Below are positions 46,056 to 55,117 of a stretch of 64,000 bases of DNA, piece after piece. Source of the stretch: Paenibacillus_AR sp051594765. Its GTDB lineage: Bacteria > Bacillota > Bacilli > Paenibacillales > NBRC-103111. The translations under genes were made by a program, and so were the position numbers. Within the stretch, counting starts at the first letter, position 1. Every line of letters starts with the position of its first letter. Location: positions 310,001 through 374,000 of the forward strand of contig NZ_JBPPGJ010000002.1 in NCBI RefSeq assembly GCF_051594765.1. Reading direction: 5' to 3'. The notes under the pieces were generated by a model. That model saw only the letters and a list, made by a program, of their open reading frames with translations, had not been told where the DNA came from and ran no database searches.

Positions 46056-46937
46056 TCAACTCTCTTTCCTCCAGAACATGACCCGGTTGCTGAAGGACTT
46101 GCACTTCGGCTTCCGGCGGCCCTCCTTGTTGAAGATCAGGACGGCGTTGATCTCCCCGCCGATCAAGATGATCGTGCTGCTTAAGTAGAGCCACACGAGG
46201 AGCACGATGACGCCCCCGATGCTGCCGTAGGTCTTGGCATACGTATTGAAGTGATTGACGTAGGCGGCGAAAGCCAGAGAGATGCCCACCCAGCTTACGC
46301 TGGCAAAGCCCGCTCCGGGCAGCACGCTGCGGAAGCTCAGCCGCCGGTTCGGGGCGTTCCGGTACAGCAGCATGAACACCAGGAAGGCGATGCTGACCGT
46401 AACGGCCAGCTTGACCGCGTCCCATACCGTCTCGAACGTAGCCGGAAAAGCCCACTGCCGGAACATTTGCTTCCCCAGCAGATGCCCGAAGACCAGCAGG
46501 GCGATGGTGATCATCAGCACCAGCACCACCGCCAGAGTATACACCACCGAGATGGCCCGGACCCTCCACCAGGGACGGGTCTCCTGCTCGTCGTAGGCTT
46601 TGTTCAGCCCCTTGACGATGGCGTTCAGCCCGTTGGAGGCAGCCCACAGGGTGGCTAACATACCAAAGGACAATAAGGCATCGTTGCGTTCCTTGACGAT
46701 TTGACGGATAATATCGGAGATGACCAAGAATGTGGCCTCGGGCAGCATCACGGCCAGATTGGACCAGACCTCCTCCTCCGACAGCGGGGTTAGCCCCGCC
46801 AGCGTCAGGAGCACGATGAGGAAGGGAAAAAAGGACAGGATCAAGTAGTACGTCATCTGCGCCCCCAGCGCCGCAACCTCATCGTCCTCATACCTGCAAT
46901 ACAGATCCTCCAGAAATCGGATCAGTCTCTTCCACAT
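46056..46937 (-). CDS. YihY/BrkB family membrane protein
   Basis: The 293-residue product has six helices and family motifs DDEVAALGAQMTYYLILSFF near residue 19, LWAASNGLNAIVKGLNKAYD near 95, and LPGAGFASVSWVGISLAFAA near 205 followed by YGSIGGVIVLLVWLYLSSTI. It was once thought to be RNase BN; its function is unknown. The ATG before MWKRLIRF is chosen since the family starts there, although its ribosome site is only a run of G. The basic tail (EGRRKPKCKSFSNR) is cytoplasmic. Confidence 0.9.
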   Translation of the reverse strand: MWKRLIRFLEDLYCRYEDDEVAALGAQMTYYLILSFFPFLIVLLTLAGLTPLSEEEVWSNLAVMLPEATFLVISDIIRQIVKERNDALLSFGMLATLWAASNGLNAIVKGLNKAYDEQETRPWWRVRAISVVYTLAVVLVLMITIALLVFGHLLGKQMFRQWAFPATFETVWDAVKLAVTVSIAFLVFMLLYRNAPNRRLSFRSVLPGAGFASVSWVGISLAFAAYVNHFNTYAKTYGSIGGVIVLLVWLYLSSTIILIGGEINAVLIFNKEGRRKPKCKSFSNRVMFWRKES

Positions 46938-47067
46938 TACGGCGTACCCCCCAGGAATCGGATACCCGTTATTTTGGCCTGCATTGCGGCATGGAATACT
47001 TCCGGCGGCCGCAAGCTCACGCAACCAGCCCGTACGGGCCGCATTCAATCGGTAGGAGGCTCGACTT

Positions 47068-47964
47068 TTGATCAGACATGGTTTGACCATTCCGAAGCAT
47101 ATGAACGAACGTCAGCTGATCGAGGTCCGGGAGCTGGCGCGGGTATGCGACGCCGCCGAAGGCATCGAGCTGAAGCTCAACTGGAGCATGCTGGAGAAAC
47201 GCCCCGACGGGGAACCGAATGATTTCCTGTGGTACGAGAACGGCCGCCTCGTCGGCTTCCTGGCTCTGTACCACTTCAATCCGAACGAGGCCGAGGCCGG
47301 CGGCATGGTCCATCCCGGCTACCGGCGAACCGGCATCTTCCGGGCGCTGCTGGAGCGTGCCATGGAATCGGCCCGGAGGCAGCGTGTGCCGAAGATACTC
47401 TTCGTCTGCCCCCACCGCTCCGAGTCGGCGCAGCGCTTCTTGAAGGCGGCGGGAGCCGTCTTCACGGTCTCCGAATTCGGCATGAAGCTGGAGGAGATGC
47501 CGAAGCCGGAGGCCGCTGCAGGTCCCGGAGAAGCCGGACAAGCCCTGGTCCATCTCCGGCGTGCCGGGCCGGAGGACCGGGAGCTCATGATCCGCCTGGA
47601 TTCCGGCGGCTTCGAGATGTCCGAGGCGGATGGCGTGTCTCTCGTCGAGATGATCCTGGCCACGCCGGAGGAGGAATGGCCGTATATCGCCTACACCCCG
47701 GAGGGCGAGCCCGTGGGCCGCATCAATATCCATACCCGGGACCGCAATGCCCACTTCTTCGGCTTCTCCGTGCTGCCGCAGCACCGCCGCAAGGGATACG
47801 GGCGACGGATTCTGACGGAGGCCATCCGCATCGCCGCCGCCTACGACCTGCGCAGCATGTCCCTGGAGGTCGCCTGCGAGAACCACAAGGCCATGGAGCT
47901 GTACCACAGCTGCGGCTTCCGCGAGAATTACGTCAATGATTACTACAAGCTGGACGTCCGCTAA
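47068..47964 (+). CDS. GNAT family N-acetyltransferase with two GNAT domains
   Basis: The 298-residue product has two acetyltransferase-like halves. The first has FHPGYRRTG-type sequence MVHPGYRRTGIFRALLERAM near residue 82. The second has the acetyl-CoA loop VLPQHRRKGYGRRILTEAIR near 235 and LEVACENHKAMELYHSCGF near 268. The second is probably the active one. The start is TTG with GGAGG eight bases upstream; an ATG 11 codons later lacks a ribosome site. The substrate is unknown. Confidence 0.88.
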   Translation: MIRHGLTIPKHMNERQLIEVRELARVCDAAEGIELKLNWSMLEKRPDGEPNDFLWYENGRLVGFLALYHFNPNEAEAGGMVHPGYRRTGIFRALLERAMESARRQRVPKILFVCPHRSESAQRFLKAAGAVFTVSEFGMKLEEMPKPEAAAGPGEAGQALVHLRRAGPEDRELMIRLDSGGFEMSEADGVSLVEMILATPEEEWPYIAYTPEGEPVGRINIHTRDRNAHFFGFSVLPQHRRKGYGRRILTEAIRIAAAYDLRSMSLEVACENHKAMELYHSCGFRENYVNDYYKLDVR

Positions 47965-47978
47965 GGCCGTCCCAACAT

Positions 47979-48016
47979 AAAGAGGCTGAACCGGTGCTTC
48001 CGGTTCAGCCTCTTTT
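47979..48016. terminator. Bidirectional terminator between GNAT and PepSY/SLH genes
   Basis: A perfect 16-bp stem (47979-47994 with 48000-48015) with a five-base loop. Runs of AAA and TTTT at the two ends serve both converging genes. Confidence 0.93.
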
Positions 48017-48029
48017 GGGTATATGCGTA

Positions 48030-50471
48030 TTAATAGAGAATCGGCTGGGATTGCAGGCTGCCGCGCTGCTCCAGGTAGCGGAAGAAGGCGACCGCCGCTT
48101 GGGCGCGGGTCACTTCCTCCTGGGGCAGGAAGAGCCCGTCGCTGGAGGAGGACATGATGCCCAAGCCCAGGACCAGCGCCACGTGCCCTTGGTGGGTCAC
48201 GCTGCCGGAGTCCGCAATATCAAGACGGAACAGGCTGCTCTTCTTGGCCAGCTCGTTATAGCCCAGAGCGCGGACGATGAGCTCTGCCATCTCCTCGCGG
48301 GTCATCGGCTGGTCGGGATTAAAGTTGCCGTCCGGGTTCCGGTCAATCAGGTTCCGGTCCACCGCGTTCTCCACGTAAGCGAACAACGAGCTGCCGTTCT
48401 TCACATCGGCGAAGGAGGCCGGACGGGCGCTGTCGTAGGCGGCGTAGAAGTAGCCTCCGTTCATGGCCGTCAGCAGCATCTTGATCATCTCGCCCCGGGT
48501 GGCCACCTTATCCGGGTTCACCTTGCCCTCTGTAAGCTCCAGAGCGTTGTATTCCACCATCAGGTCCATCTCACGGCCGGCCCAATGGCCTTCCGTGTCG
48601 GAGGCGCGAACCTTGCCAATGACGGTTTTGGCTCCGTTGTTCATGGTTCTCCATTCGCCCGTTACCGCATCCATGAACACATTGAAGGTGGATTGGCTCT
48701 TCGGAACCGGGGTGTAGATCAAGGAATAAGAGACCTTCTCGCCCGTTGTGGAAGGCGGAATCTCCCCGGCGGCCACCATCAGGTTGTATTTCTCAATGGG
48801 GATGTCGTAAGGATAGATGCCTCCGCCTGCGTTCTTCACCGTATATTGAAGCTCCAGGCTGTATTGCGCCAACCACAGGTCCAGCGCCTTGGCAGGATCC
48901 AGAAGAGCCGGCTTGGTGTCCGGATAAGCGGTGTCGGACAGGCCGTTGTTGAAGCTGACAACCTCGCCCGTCTTGCGGTCGATGGAGATGTTCACGGTCT
49001 CTCCGCCCGCTTCCATGCCATCAATTACCCGCTTATAGGTGTAGGCGTGAACCAGCTTCGTCAAACGGAGGGTCTCCGGGTATGCCGACGGATCCTGATA
49101 GACGGGAACCAGCTGATGGGTCCGATAAGGCAGAAGCTTCTTCACCAGCGCCTCCGCTTGGGATTTGCCTGCCTCGTAAGTCACCTTCTCGTCCTTCGCT
49201 TCCACTTGGGAAGCGGGATAGTAGGAGGGGTTCGAGTTGAAGGAGAGGATCTCGCCTGTCGTAGCGTTGACCGCCGCATAGATGTAGAACTTGGAGGGCA
49301 GCATCTTGGCCGTATCCTTGCTCTTCTCCTTGCCTTCCGGTACGGTCCAGTTGATGTTCCAGGTCCCTTCCTGCTTGCCGCCGTACGGTCCCATGCTGCT
49401 CTCGTTATACGACGCATTCTCCAGAACGGCTCCCTCGGGCAGCTTGAACGTGGAGGTGACGGCCTGGATGGCCTGGTCCTGGGTCAAGAGCCCGCCCGGC
49501 TTCGGTGCGGAGCCCAACGGCTTCTCCGTCAGCGGGGACGTGACGTCGGAGGAGCGGTTGTTCTCCGGCCACACCTTGCCGGTGACCGCATCCAGCGCAA
49601 CGGCATTCAGCTGGTAAGCGGGAATCAGGGGGATCTCCTTCTTAAAGTTGTCATAAGGCCTGTAGTAGGATGCTACGACCTTCGACTGCTGCTTCCACAG
49701 CTCCAGCGCCTTCTCCTTGCTCAGGGCTGCGGAGACGTCATCGAAACGGGCGTCCGCTTCCCAATTGTAGTTGAATTCCGTAAGCATGCCATTGCCGTCC
49801 ACTGATACGCTCAGACCGTTGTTCGGGAACGGGATGCCGTTAACCGTACGGTCATAGCGGAACGTGTAGCGGACGTCCCCGTTCAGAGGCGTGCGGAAGT
49901 TTTCCTCGAAGGTTGTGTTGTACCGGGTTTCCTTGAATTCAGCCGGGTACAGCTTGGCGATGAACGCTTCGGCCAGCTCCTTCGCGTCCTTCATTCCGGT
50001 CTTGGGCGGATAGCTGGGCCGGCTCTCCGGATCGCTCGAATAGCTGTAGAAGTGGAGCAGCTTGCCCGTGTCCGCATGGACGGAAACACTGATGTTGCCG
50101 TAATAGCGGTCGCCCTTCATCTTGGAGAAGTGGATGCCCCAGCTGCTGCCGGAGCCTCCTGGCACCTTGCCCCCGGGAACCGCCTGGAAGTTGACGCTCT
50201 CCACGGTGTAATCCTCAGGCACCTGGGCGTATTGGCGGGCCAATGTAATGGCCTCGTCCTTCTTGATCTTGGTATCGGTCGGAAGCTGGGCGGACGACGG
50301 CTTCGAAACCGCCGCATCCGTAGAGGCCGCGGGCTTGGCGGTGGATGCGGCATTGGTTGACGCGCTGCCCTCGGCGGCCAGAATGGAGGGGCCAGCGGCT
50401 GCCGGGAGAGCCCCGGATAACAGCAGTGCGGCGCTGATCCCGATGATGCCGGCTTTACGGGTGGATTTCAT
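48030..50471 (-). CDS. Secreted YcdB/PepSY-domain protein with S-layer homology domains
   Basis: The 813-residue product has a signal peptide (MKSTRKAGIIGISAALLLSG, cleavage near AAAG) and a Ser/Thr/Ala-rich linker. Two or more YcdB/PepSY-like modules follow (DEAITLARQYAQVPEDYTV near residue 73; LTQDQAIQAVTSTF near 325), with repeated phrases of the type DAVTGKVW, NATTGEILSFNSNPSY and DRKTGEVVSFNNG. Residues 620-813 form SLH domains (ATRGEMIKMLLTAMNGG; MTREEMAELIVRALGYNELA; VTRAQAAVAFFRYLEQ) that bind pyruvylated cell-wall polymer. A role in envelope or protease control is possible, but nothing specific can be stated. Confidence 0.85.
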   Translation of the reverse strand: MKSTRKAGIIGISAALLLSGALPAAAGPSILAAEGSASTNAASTAKPAASTDAAVSKPSSAQLPTDTKIKKDEAITLARQYAQVPEDYTVESVNFQAVPGGKVPGGSGSSWGIHFSKMKGDRYYGNISVSVHADTGKLLHFYSYSSDPESRPSYPPKTGMKDAKELAEAFIAKLYPAEFKETRYNTTFEENFRTPLNGDVRYTFRYDRTVNGIPFPNNGLSVSVDGNGMLTEFNYNWEADARFDDVSAALSKEKALELWKQQSKVVASYYRPYDNFKKEIPLIPAYQLNAVALDAVTGKVWPENNRSSDVTSPLTEKPLGSAPKPGGLLTQDQAIQAVTSTFKLPEGAVLENASYNESSMGPYGGKQEGTWNINWTVPEGKEKSKDTAKMLPSKFYIYAAVNATTGEILSFNSNPSYYPASQVEAKDEKVTYEAGKSQAEALVKKLLPYRTHQLVPVYQDPSAYPETLRLTKLVHAYTYKRVIDGMEAGGETVNISIDRKTGEVVSFNNGLSDTAYPDTKPALLDPAKALDLWLAQYSLELQYTVKNAGGGIYPYDIPIEKYNLMVAAGEIPPSTTGEKVSYSLIYTPVPKSQSTFNVFMDAVTGEWRTMNNGAKTVIGKVRASDTEGHWAGREMDLMVEYNALELTEGKVNPDKVATRGEMIKMLLTAMNGGYFYAAYDSARPASFADVKNGSSLFAYVENAVDRNLIDRNPDGNFNPDQPMTREEMAELIVRALGYNELAKKSSLFRLDIADSGSVTHQGHVALVLGLGIMSSSSDGLFLPQEEVTRAQAAVAFFRYLEQRGSLQSQPILY

Positions 50472-50573
50472 AGACGAAGTACATCCTCCTTTGGGTTGAC
50501 TGCCTTTGCCTACCTAGACGAAGGCGTTCTCCAAAAGGTTTCAGAGGATGAAGATTTTTCTTCCGTACCGGTC

Positions 50574-52394
50574 CTACTGGGGCTGGAACCACAAGTCCTT
50601 AAAATTCACCATACCCAGGGAATTGACCGAAACGCCGTTGATGACCGAGCTGAAGGTGGTCTTGGCGATCGGATGCAGCAGGAACAGCACGTAATGGTCC
50701 CGCTTCAACGCCGTCTCCAGCTCGCGGATGCGAACCTTCCGCGATTCCTCCGAGGGCTCCCGCAGGATGGCCGTGATCCCGTTGTTGAGCTCCTGCTGCA
50801 GCTCCTCGGCGAAGTACGTCTGAATCGGCATGTTGTCGATCTGGTACATCTCCAAGAGCGCCATGTCCAGATCCTCGTCCGCCACCACACCGCCTAGGAA
50901 GGCATGTGCACCGAGCATCCGCTCCGTGGTGCAAGCCTCCAGCTTGGAGACGAACTCCAGCTGCGTCCGGATGCCTGCCCGGGCCAGCTGCCCGGCGATC
51001 CACCGCCCTCTCGGCTCGTGCTTGTGGGTGAGCTGGAGCAGGAAGGGCTCCCCCTGGTAGCCCGACTCACGGACCAGCCGGAGCCCTTCCTCCGGATCGA
51101 AGCTGTCGTCGGATAGGACCGGCGGATCCGGCGGCAGGAAGCCCTGGGCCGGGAACAGCTCCCCCTCCCCGAGCTCCCGGGCCATGGCCTCCCGGTCCAG
51201 CAGGCGGTGGACCGCCTCCCGGAAGCGGGGATGGAGCTGGGGTCCGTCCCGCTTCATGTTGAAGGTCAGCATGATGCAGCCCTGCTCCAGCTTGGTGATG
51301 ATCTTGTTAGCCGGGCAACAGACGTACTGGCCGGCCCCGACGTCGCAGTTGGTGCTCGTGTCCAGGTCCACCTCCATCCTCATCCGCTGCTGCTCGGGCT
51401 GGGGCTTGCAGTCGCTCGGCATGATCCAGATCTCCACCCGGTCCAAGAGTGCCCGGTCCAGGAAATAGTCCGGGTAAGCATCCAGGATGCAGACGCAGTC
51501 ATCATGACGGGTTACCCGGAAGGGACCCGTCCCGATGGGATAACGGTCCACATTGCCGGCCGCCCCGCCGCCGTACACATCCCGGGGCAGCACCGACAAG
51601 CCGGCGGCCGAAACGTAATGCAGGAACATGTAGTTGGGCTCGAAGAGCTCCACCCGCACCGTATACGGCGTAGGCGCCGACGCACGGCTGATGGGCCGGA
51701 CCAGCCAGCCGTTCGTGGCGGAATACTCCCTCTTCTTCAGCCGGTCGATCGTATAGACGACATCCTCCGCCGTCAGTTCCCGCCCATGGTGGAAGCGGAC
51801 TCCCTTGCGGAGGTAGAAGGTCCAGATCCGGCCGGTGGGATCCGATTCCCAGAAGTGGGCCAGCTGGGGCTTCAACGTCCGTTCCTTCGGATCGAAGCGC
51901 ACCAGCGTGTCGAAGATCTGCTTCACCAGGTGCAGATCCTTCGCGAAGAGCATCTCGGCCGGATCCAGCGAGAGGATGGGCGAGTAATAGGGAAGCCGGA
52001 GCGTATCCAGCCGCTTCTCCCGCTCCCCCACCTCCTGGTAGCCGAAGTAGCCGGACAGCCAGTCGAGAAACTCCTCCTTCAGGGAGGACTGGAAGCCCCG
52101 GAGGTTGATCAGCTCCATCGCTCCCTTCACGTTCCCGTCCCGGACATACTGGCGGGCTTCCTCCAACAGGAGCAGCCCCGAGCCCGTCAACAGCCGCAGG
52201 GTCGAACGGTTGCCCCGGCCCCGGCCCGGAATCCATTCGATCCAGCCTTGATCGGACATCTTTTTTAAGATCAGCTTCACATTGCGCTCGGAGCAGTACA
52301 AGAGGCCCGCCAGCTCCTCCAGCGTCACGGTAATCTCCTCCGAAGAGCTGTCCAGCTCCGTGTGCATCCGGTGATAATATTCCACCAACTGCAT
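50574..52394 (-). CDS. SgrR-like transcription regulator with solute-binding domain
   Basis: The 606-residue protein has an N-terminal winged-helix (VTLEELAGLLYCSERNVKLI near residue 24, then GWIEWIPGRGRGNRSTLRLL) fused to a family-5 extracellular-solute-binding domain (residues 150-600). The latter is without signal peptide (LVRFDPKERTLKPQLAHFWE near 165; VRFHHGRELTAEDVVYTIDR near 198). SgrR of enteric bacteria binds phosphosugar in this way; Bacillus relatives regulate unrelated transporters. No transporter gene adjoins it here. A long inverted repeat in the divergent gap may be its operator. Confidence 0.88.
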   Translation of the reverse strand: MQLVEYYHRMHTELDSSSEEITVTLEELAGLLYCSERNVKLILKKMSDQGWIEWIPGRGRGNRSTLRLLTGSGLLLLEEARQYVRDGNVKGAMELINLRGFQSSLKEEFLDWLSGYFGYQEVGEREKRLDTLRLPYYSPILSLDPAEMLFAKDLHLVKQIFDTLVRFDPKERTLKPQLAHFWESDPTGRIWTFYLRKGVRFHHGRELTAEDVVYTIDRLKKREYSATNGWLVRPISRASAPTPYTVRVELFEPNYMFLHYVSAAGLSVLPRDVYGGGAAGNVDRYPIGTGPFRVTRHDDCVCILDAYPDYFLDRALLDRVEIWIMPSDCKPQPEQQRMRMEVDLDTSTNCDVGAGQYVCCPANKIITKLEQGCIMLTFNMKRDGPQLHPRFREAVHRLLDREAMARELGEGELFPAQGFLPPDPPVLSDDSFDPEEGLRLVRESGYQGEPFLLQLTHKHEPRGRWIAGQLARAGIRTQLEFVSKLEACTTERMLGAHAFLGGVVADEDLDMALLEMYQIDNMPIQTYFAEELQQELNNGITAILREPSEESRKVRIRELETALKRDHYVLFLLHPIAKTTFSSVINGVSVNSLGMVNFKDLWFQPQ

Positions 52395-52454
52395 GCCCGC
52401 ACCGCCTTTCCCACAAGGTGTTCCACAAAAGAGGAAATGATTATAACCAATTAT

Positions 52455-52524
52455 ACTCTTTTTATCCCCTTTTGTTCATGTAAAAATAAGGATGTGACAA
52501 AGATTTGAACAAAATAAAAAGAGT
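52455..52524. promoter_or_regulatory. Long interrupted inverted repeat between the sgrR-like and small-protein genes
   Basis: The right arm 52506-52524 (TGAACAAAATAAAAAGAGT) pairs over 19 bases with 52455-52465 plus 52471-52478; five bases (CCCCT) bulge out, and 27 bases lie between the arms. In the plus-strand transcript it would end just before the ribosome site of the small gene. Operator or translation-control hairpin are both possible. Confidence 0.4.
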
Positions 52525-52538
52525 GGAGTGAAACACAC

Positions 52539-52754
52539 ATGTATCAAAATCCTTATTTCCTGGAGAAGTCCATGGAGCAGCACAACAAGAGCGTGGAGCG
52601 CGAGGCGCGCAAGGGCTGGTGGAACGGCAGCCGCCAAACGAATGAAAAAAAGCAGCAGGAGCCCAAAAAAGCCCCCGCCGCCCATTCGAATCCGGTCTGT
52701 ACCGGCAAGGACCATAACGTCTGCTGCCAGGCCTTCGCTCCTTGTCAGGCATAA
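52539..52754 (+). CDS. Small hydrophilic protein with C-terminal Cys cluster
   Basis: The function is not recognised. The 71-residue product begins MYQNPYFLEKSMEQHNKSVE, is strongly charged through the middle (GSRQTNEKKQQEPKKAP), and ends with four cysteines in NPVCTGKDHNVCCQAFAPCQ. No signal peptide or membrane segment is visible. GTGGAGTG lies eight bases before the ATG, so translation is likely. It is divergent from the SgrR-like gene, and its last 10 bases overlap the end of the converging Gfo/Idh gene. The cysteines may bind metal or form disulfides; this is a guess. Confidence 0.65.
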   Translation: MYQNPYFLEKSMEQHNKSVEREARKGWWNGSRQTNEKKQQEPKKAPAAHSNPVCTGKDHNVCCQAFAPCQA

Positions 52755-53719
52755 TAGCCGCGAACCATCTCCTCCATGACGCGGCTCGTCCTTATAGCCG
52801 TTTCCCCCGTGCTTAGAGCGGTGCCTCTGCCAAGCAACTCGTCCACAATCGTCTGAATCAACGGCTCTTGGATATGGGCCGGATTCTCCACCATCTCCCG
52901 GCGCTCCCCGTCTTCCGTGCGAAGCAGCAGCGGACGGTCTGCGAAGGTGGAGAACAGGATGCTCCCCCGGGTTCCCACAATTTCATTGTACTCTTCATTG
53001 ACGTAAGCATTGAAGCACCAGATTCCCGTCCCATGGACACCCGATTCGAACACGTACCGTCCCGATACGGTATCCTCCGCTTTGTAGCCGCTGCCCATAT
53101 TGGAGGCGTGGCCGCTGACATCCCGGATGGGCCCGAGCAAGCCGTCGAGCAGATCGAGGGTATGGCTCCCCACGTCCAGGAACAGCCCGCCTCCCGATAT
53201 GGCCGGATCGACCCTCCAGATGCCTTCCTTGTCCTTCGGCATGGCCTTCGCCAGATGAACCGTCCGAACCAAGCGGACGTCGCCGATCAGCCCTTCCTTC
53301 AACCATTCCTTCACCTTCAAAAAACGGGGCAGCGCCCTGCGGTAATACGCCACATAGAGAGGCACCCCTGCCGACCGGCAGGCGTGAAGCATCTCCTCGC
53401 ACTCCCGGGCGTTCATCGCCATGGGCTTTTCGACGTATACCGGCTTGCCGGCGCGTGCGGCCGCCAACGCATACTCCTTGTGGGAGGACGGCGGAGTCGC
53501 CACATACACCGCATCCACCTCCGGGTCCGCAATGAGCTGCTCCGCCCGGTCATACCACTTCGGCACCCCGTGGCGGGCGGCGTAGTCCTTCGCCAGCTCC
53601 CCGTTTCTCCGCATGACGGCCGTTAAGGCCGAGCCCTCCGCCCTTTGCAGCGCAGGACCGCTCTTCACCTCGGTCACGGCCCCGCAGCCGATGATGCCCC
53701 ATCTGATCGCTTCCTTCAA
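52745..53719 (-). CDS. Gfo/Idh/MocA family oxidoreductase
   Basis: The 324-residue NAD(P)-dependent dehydrogenase has a Rossmann fold (IRWGIIGCGAVTEVKSGPAL at residues 5-24), ATPPSSHKEYALAAARAGKP near 75 and VYVEKPMAMNARECEEMLHA near 95. EKP is the cofactor/catalytic motif of the family, and GGGLFLDVGSHTLDLLDGLL near 175 holds the catalytic DxxxH. The substrate is a sugar or cyclitol not predictable by sequence. The start is TTG with AAAGGAAGG nine bases upstream. The gene is divergent from a UgtP-like glycosyltransferase. Confidence 0.92.
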   Translation of the reverse strand: MKEAIRWGIIGCGAVTEVKSGPALQRAEGSALTAVMRRNGELAKDYAARHGVPKWYDRAEQLIADPEVDAVYVATPPSSHKEYALAAARAGKPVYVEKPMAMNARECEEMLHACRSAGVPLYVAYYRRALPRFLKVKEWLKEGLIGDVRLVRTVHLAKAMPKDKEGIWRVDPAISGGGLFLDVGSHTLDLLDGLLGPIRDVSGHASNMGSGYKAEDTVSGRYVFESGVHGTGIWCFNAYVNEEYNEIVGTRGSILFSTFADRPLLLRTEDGERREMVENPAHIQEPLIQTIVDELLGRGTALSTGETAIRTSRVMEEMVRGYYA

Positions 53720-53840
53720 GTCCGATCGCCTTCCTTTCTTTTCTTCTTCCCGTAGGGTATCATGATAATCGTAAAGGGATTTTTCTTATCTCCCATGATA
53801 AGCCAAACGGGACGATCCCGTAAATGAGGTGCAAAACCCG

Positions 53841-55037
53841 ATGAGCTCCGAACGAAACGGCCGGACCGCGATCCTGATCCTAACGGGCAATCTCGGCGAC
53901 GGCCACCGCCAAGCGGCAGCGGCTCTGGCCGAAGAAGCCCACCGGCTGCTTCCCGGGGCCAAGATCCGCGTCGTGGACATTGTCGAGCGGACACGCCCCC
54001 GTACCCACCGTCTATCCGAATATTGCTATATGCAGTGGATCACCAAGCTCCCCTGGCTGTACGGCTGGCTCTTCCGTATGACCAAGGACGATACGGCCAT
54101 GGCCCGTATATTCAAGAGCTTCCGGCTGGTTCCCCACCGTCCGCTGATGGCGCTCCTGGAGGAGTTCCGGCCGGATGCGGTGGTCTGCACCTTCCCTTCC
54201 GCCGCGGCCGCCATGGCCCAGCTGAAGCGAAAGGGCAGGACCGCCGTTCCCATCATCACCGTCATCACGGATCATACCTACCACAGCTATTGGGTCCATG
54301 ATGGCACCGACCGGTACATCGTCGGCTCCGAGCGGGTCCGTCAGGCGCTTCGCCAATGGTCCGTTCCAGAGCGCGCCGTTGCCGTCACCGGCATCCCGGT
54401 CCGCAAAGAATTCCACCGGGAAATGAACCGCAGGGAGCTGCGCCTGAAGCACGGACTCGACCCCAGCCTGCCCACCGTTGTTATCATGGGCGGAGGCTAC
54501 GGGCTCATCGGCGGCGATTGGGCCAAGCTCCTGCAGGCTCCCGAGCTCCGAGCCCGGCCTATGCAGGCCGTCATCGTCTGCGGCCGGAACGACCGGCTGA
54601 AGGAGCGGCTGCTCCGGGACATGCAGGATTACCCCCACCCGCTGGTGGTAACCGGCTATATCGAGCATGTCCATGAGCTGATGGCTTCAGCGGATCTCCT
54701 GATTACGAAGCCCGGCGGGCTGACCACCTCCGAAGCGCTGGCCATGGGGCTTCCCATGCTTCTCTACAAGCCGCTGCCGGGCCAGGAATATGACAATGCG
54801 GCTTATCTGACCGGCATGGGAGCCGCCGTCCAAGCGGGACAAGCCGATGAGTTCGTCCATACGCTGCGCCGGCTCCTGGACCATCCGGAGCAGCTGGCGT
54901 GGATGAAGGAGCGGGTCCGCTTCCTCGCCCGGGGACGCTCGGCGGAGATGGCGGTCCGCGAGATCGCCGAAGCGGCCCGCACCGAGCCGGAGCAGGCCGC
55001 CTACGTGCGGACCCGGTGGAAGCCCGGACCCGCTTAA
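53841..55037 (+). CDS. UgtP/MGDG-synthase family glycosyltransferase
   Basis: The 398-residue GT28-type enzyme has the N-terminal acceptor domain of diacylglycerol glucosyltransferases (LILTGNLGDGHRQAAAALAE near residue 12, and TVITDHTYHSYWVHDGTDRY near 140) and a C-terminal nucleotide-sugar domain (TKPGGLTTSEALAMGLPMLL near 288). Members use UDP-sugars to make glycolipids and lipoteichoic acid anchors at the inner membrane face. GAGGTG lies nine bases before the chosen ATG; a GTG four codons earlier is an alternative. A terminator shared with the next gene follows. Confidence 0.9.
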   Translation: MSSERNGRTAILILTGNLGDGHRQAAAALAEEAHRLLPGAKIRVVDIVERTRPRTHRLSEYCYMQWITKLPWLYGWLFRMTKDDTAMARIFKSFRLVPHRPLMALLEEFRPDAVVCTFPSAAAAMAQLKRKGRTAVPIITVITDHTYHSYWVHDGTDRYIVGSERVRQALRQWSVPERAVAVTGIPVRKEFHREMNRRELRLKHGLDPSLPTVVIMGGGYGLIGGDWAKLLQAPELRARPMQAVIVCGRNDRLKERLLRDMQDYPHPLVVTGYIEHVHELMASADLLITKPGGLTTSEALAMGLPMLLYKPLPGQEYDNAAYLTGMGAAVQAGQADEFVHTLRRLLDHPEQLAWMKERVRFLARGRSAEMAVREIAEAARTEPEQAAYVRTRWKPGPA

Positions 55038-55055
55038 GGTCCCTATAGAACCGAC

Positions 55056-55102
55056 AACACCCCTGGCCTCTCCGGTCTTGAATCGGAGGCGCCAGGGGTG
55101 TT
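55056..55102. terminator. Terminator between the UgtP-like and YhgE-like genes
   Basis: A 12-bp stem AACACCCCTGGC/GCCAGGGGTGTT (55056-55067 with 55091-55102) with further partial pairing inside. It lies between converging genes and may serve both. Confidence 0.85.
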
Positions 55103-55117
55103 TGCTTACCTTACAGG

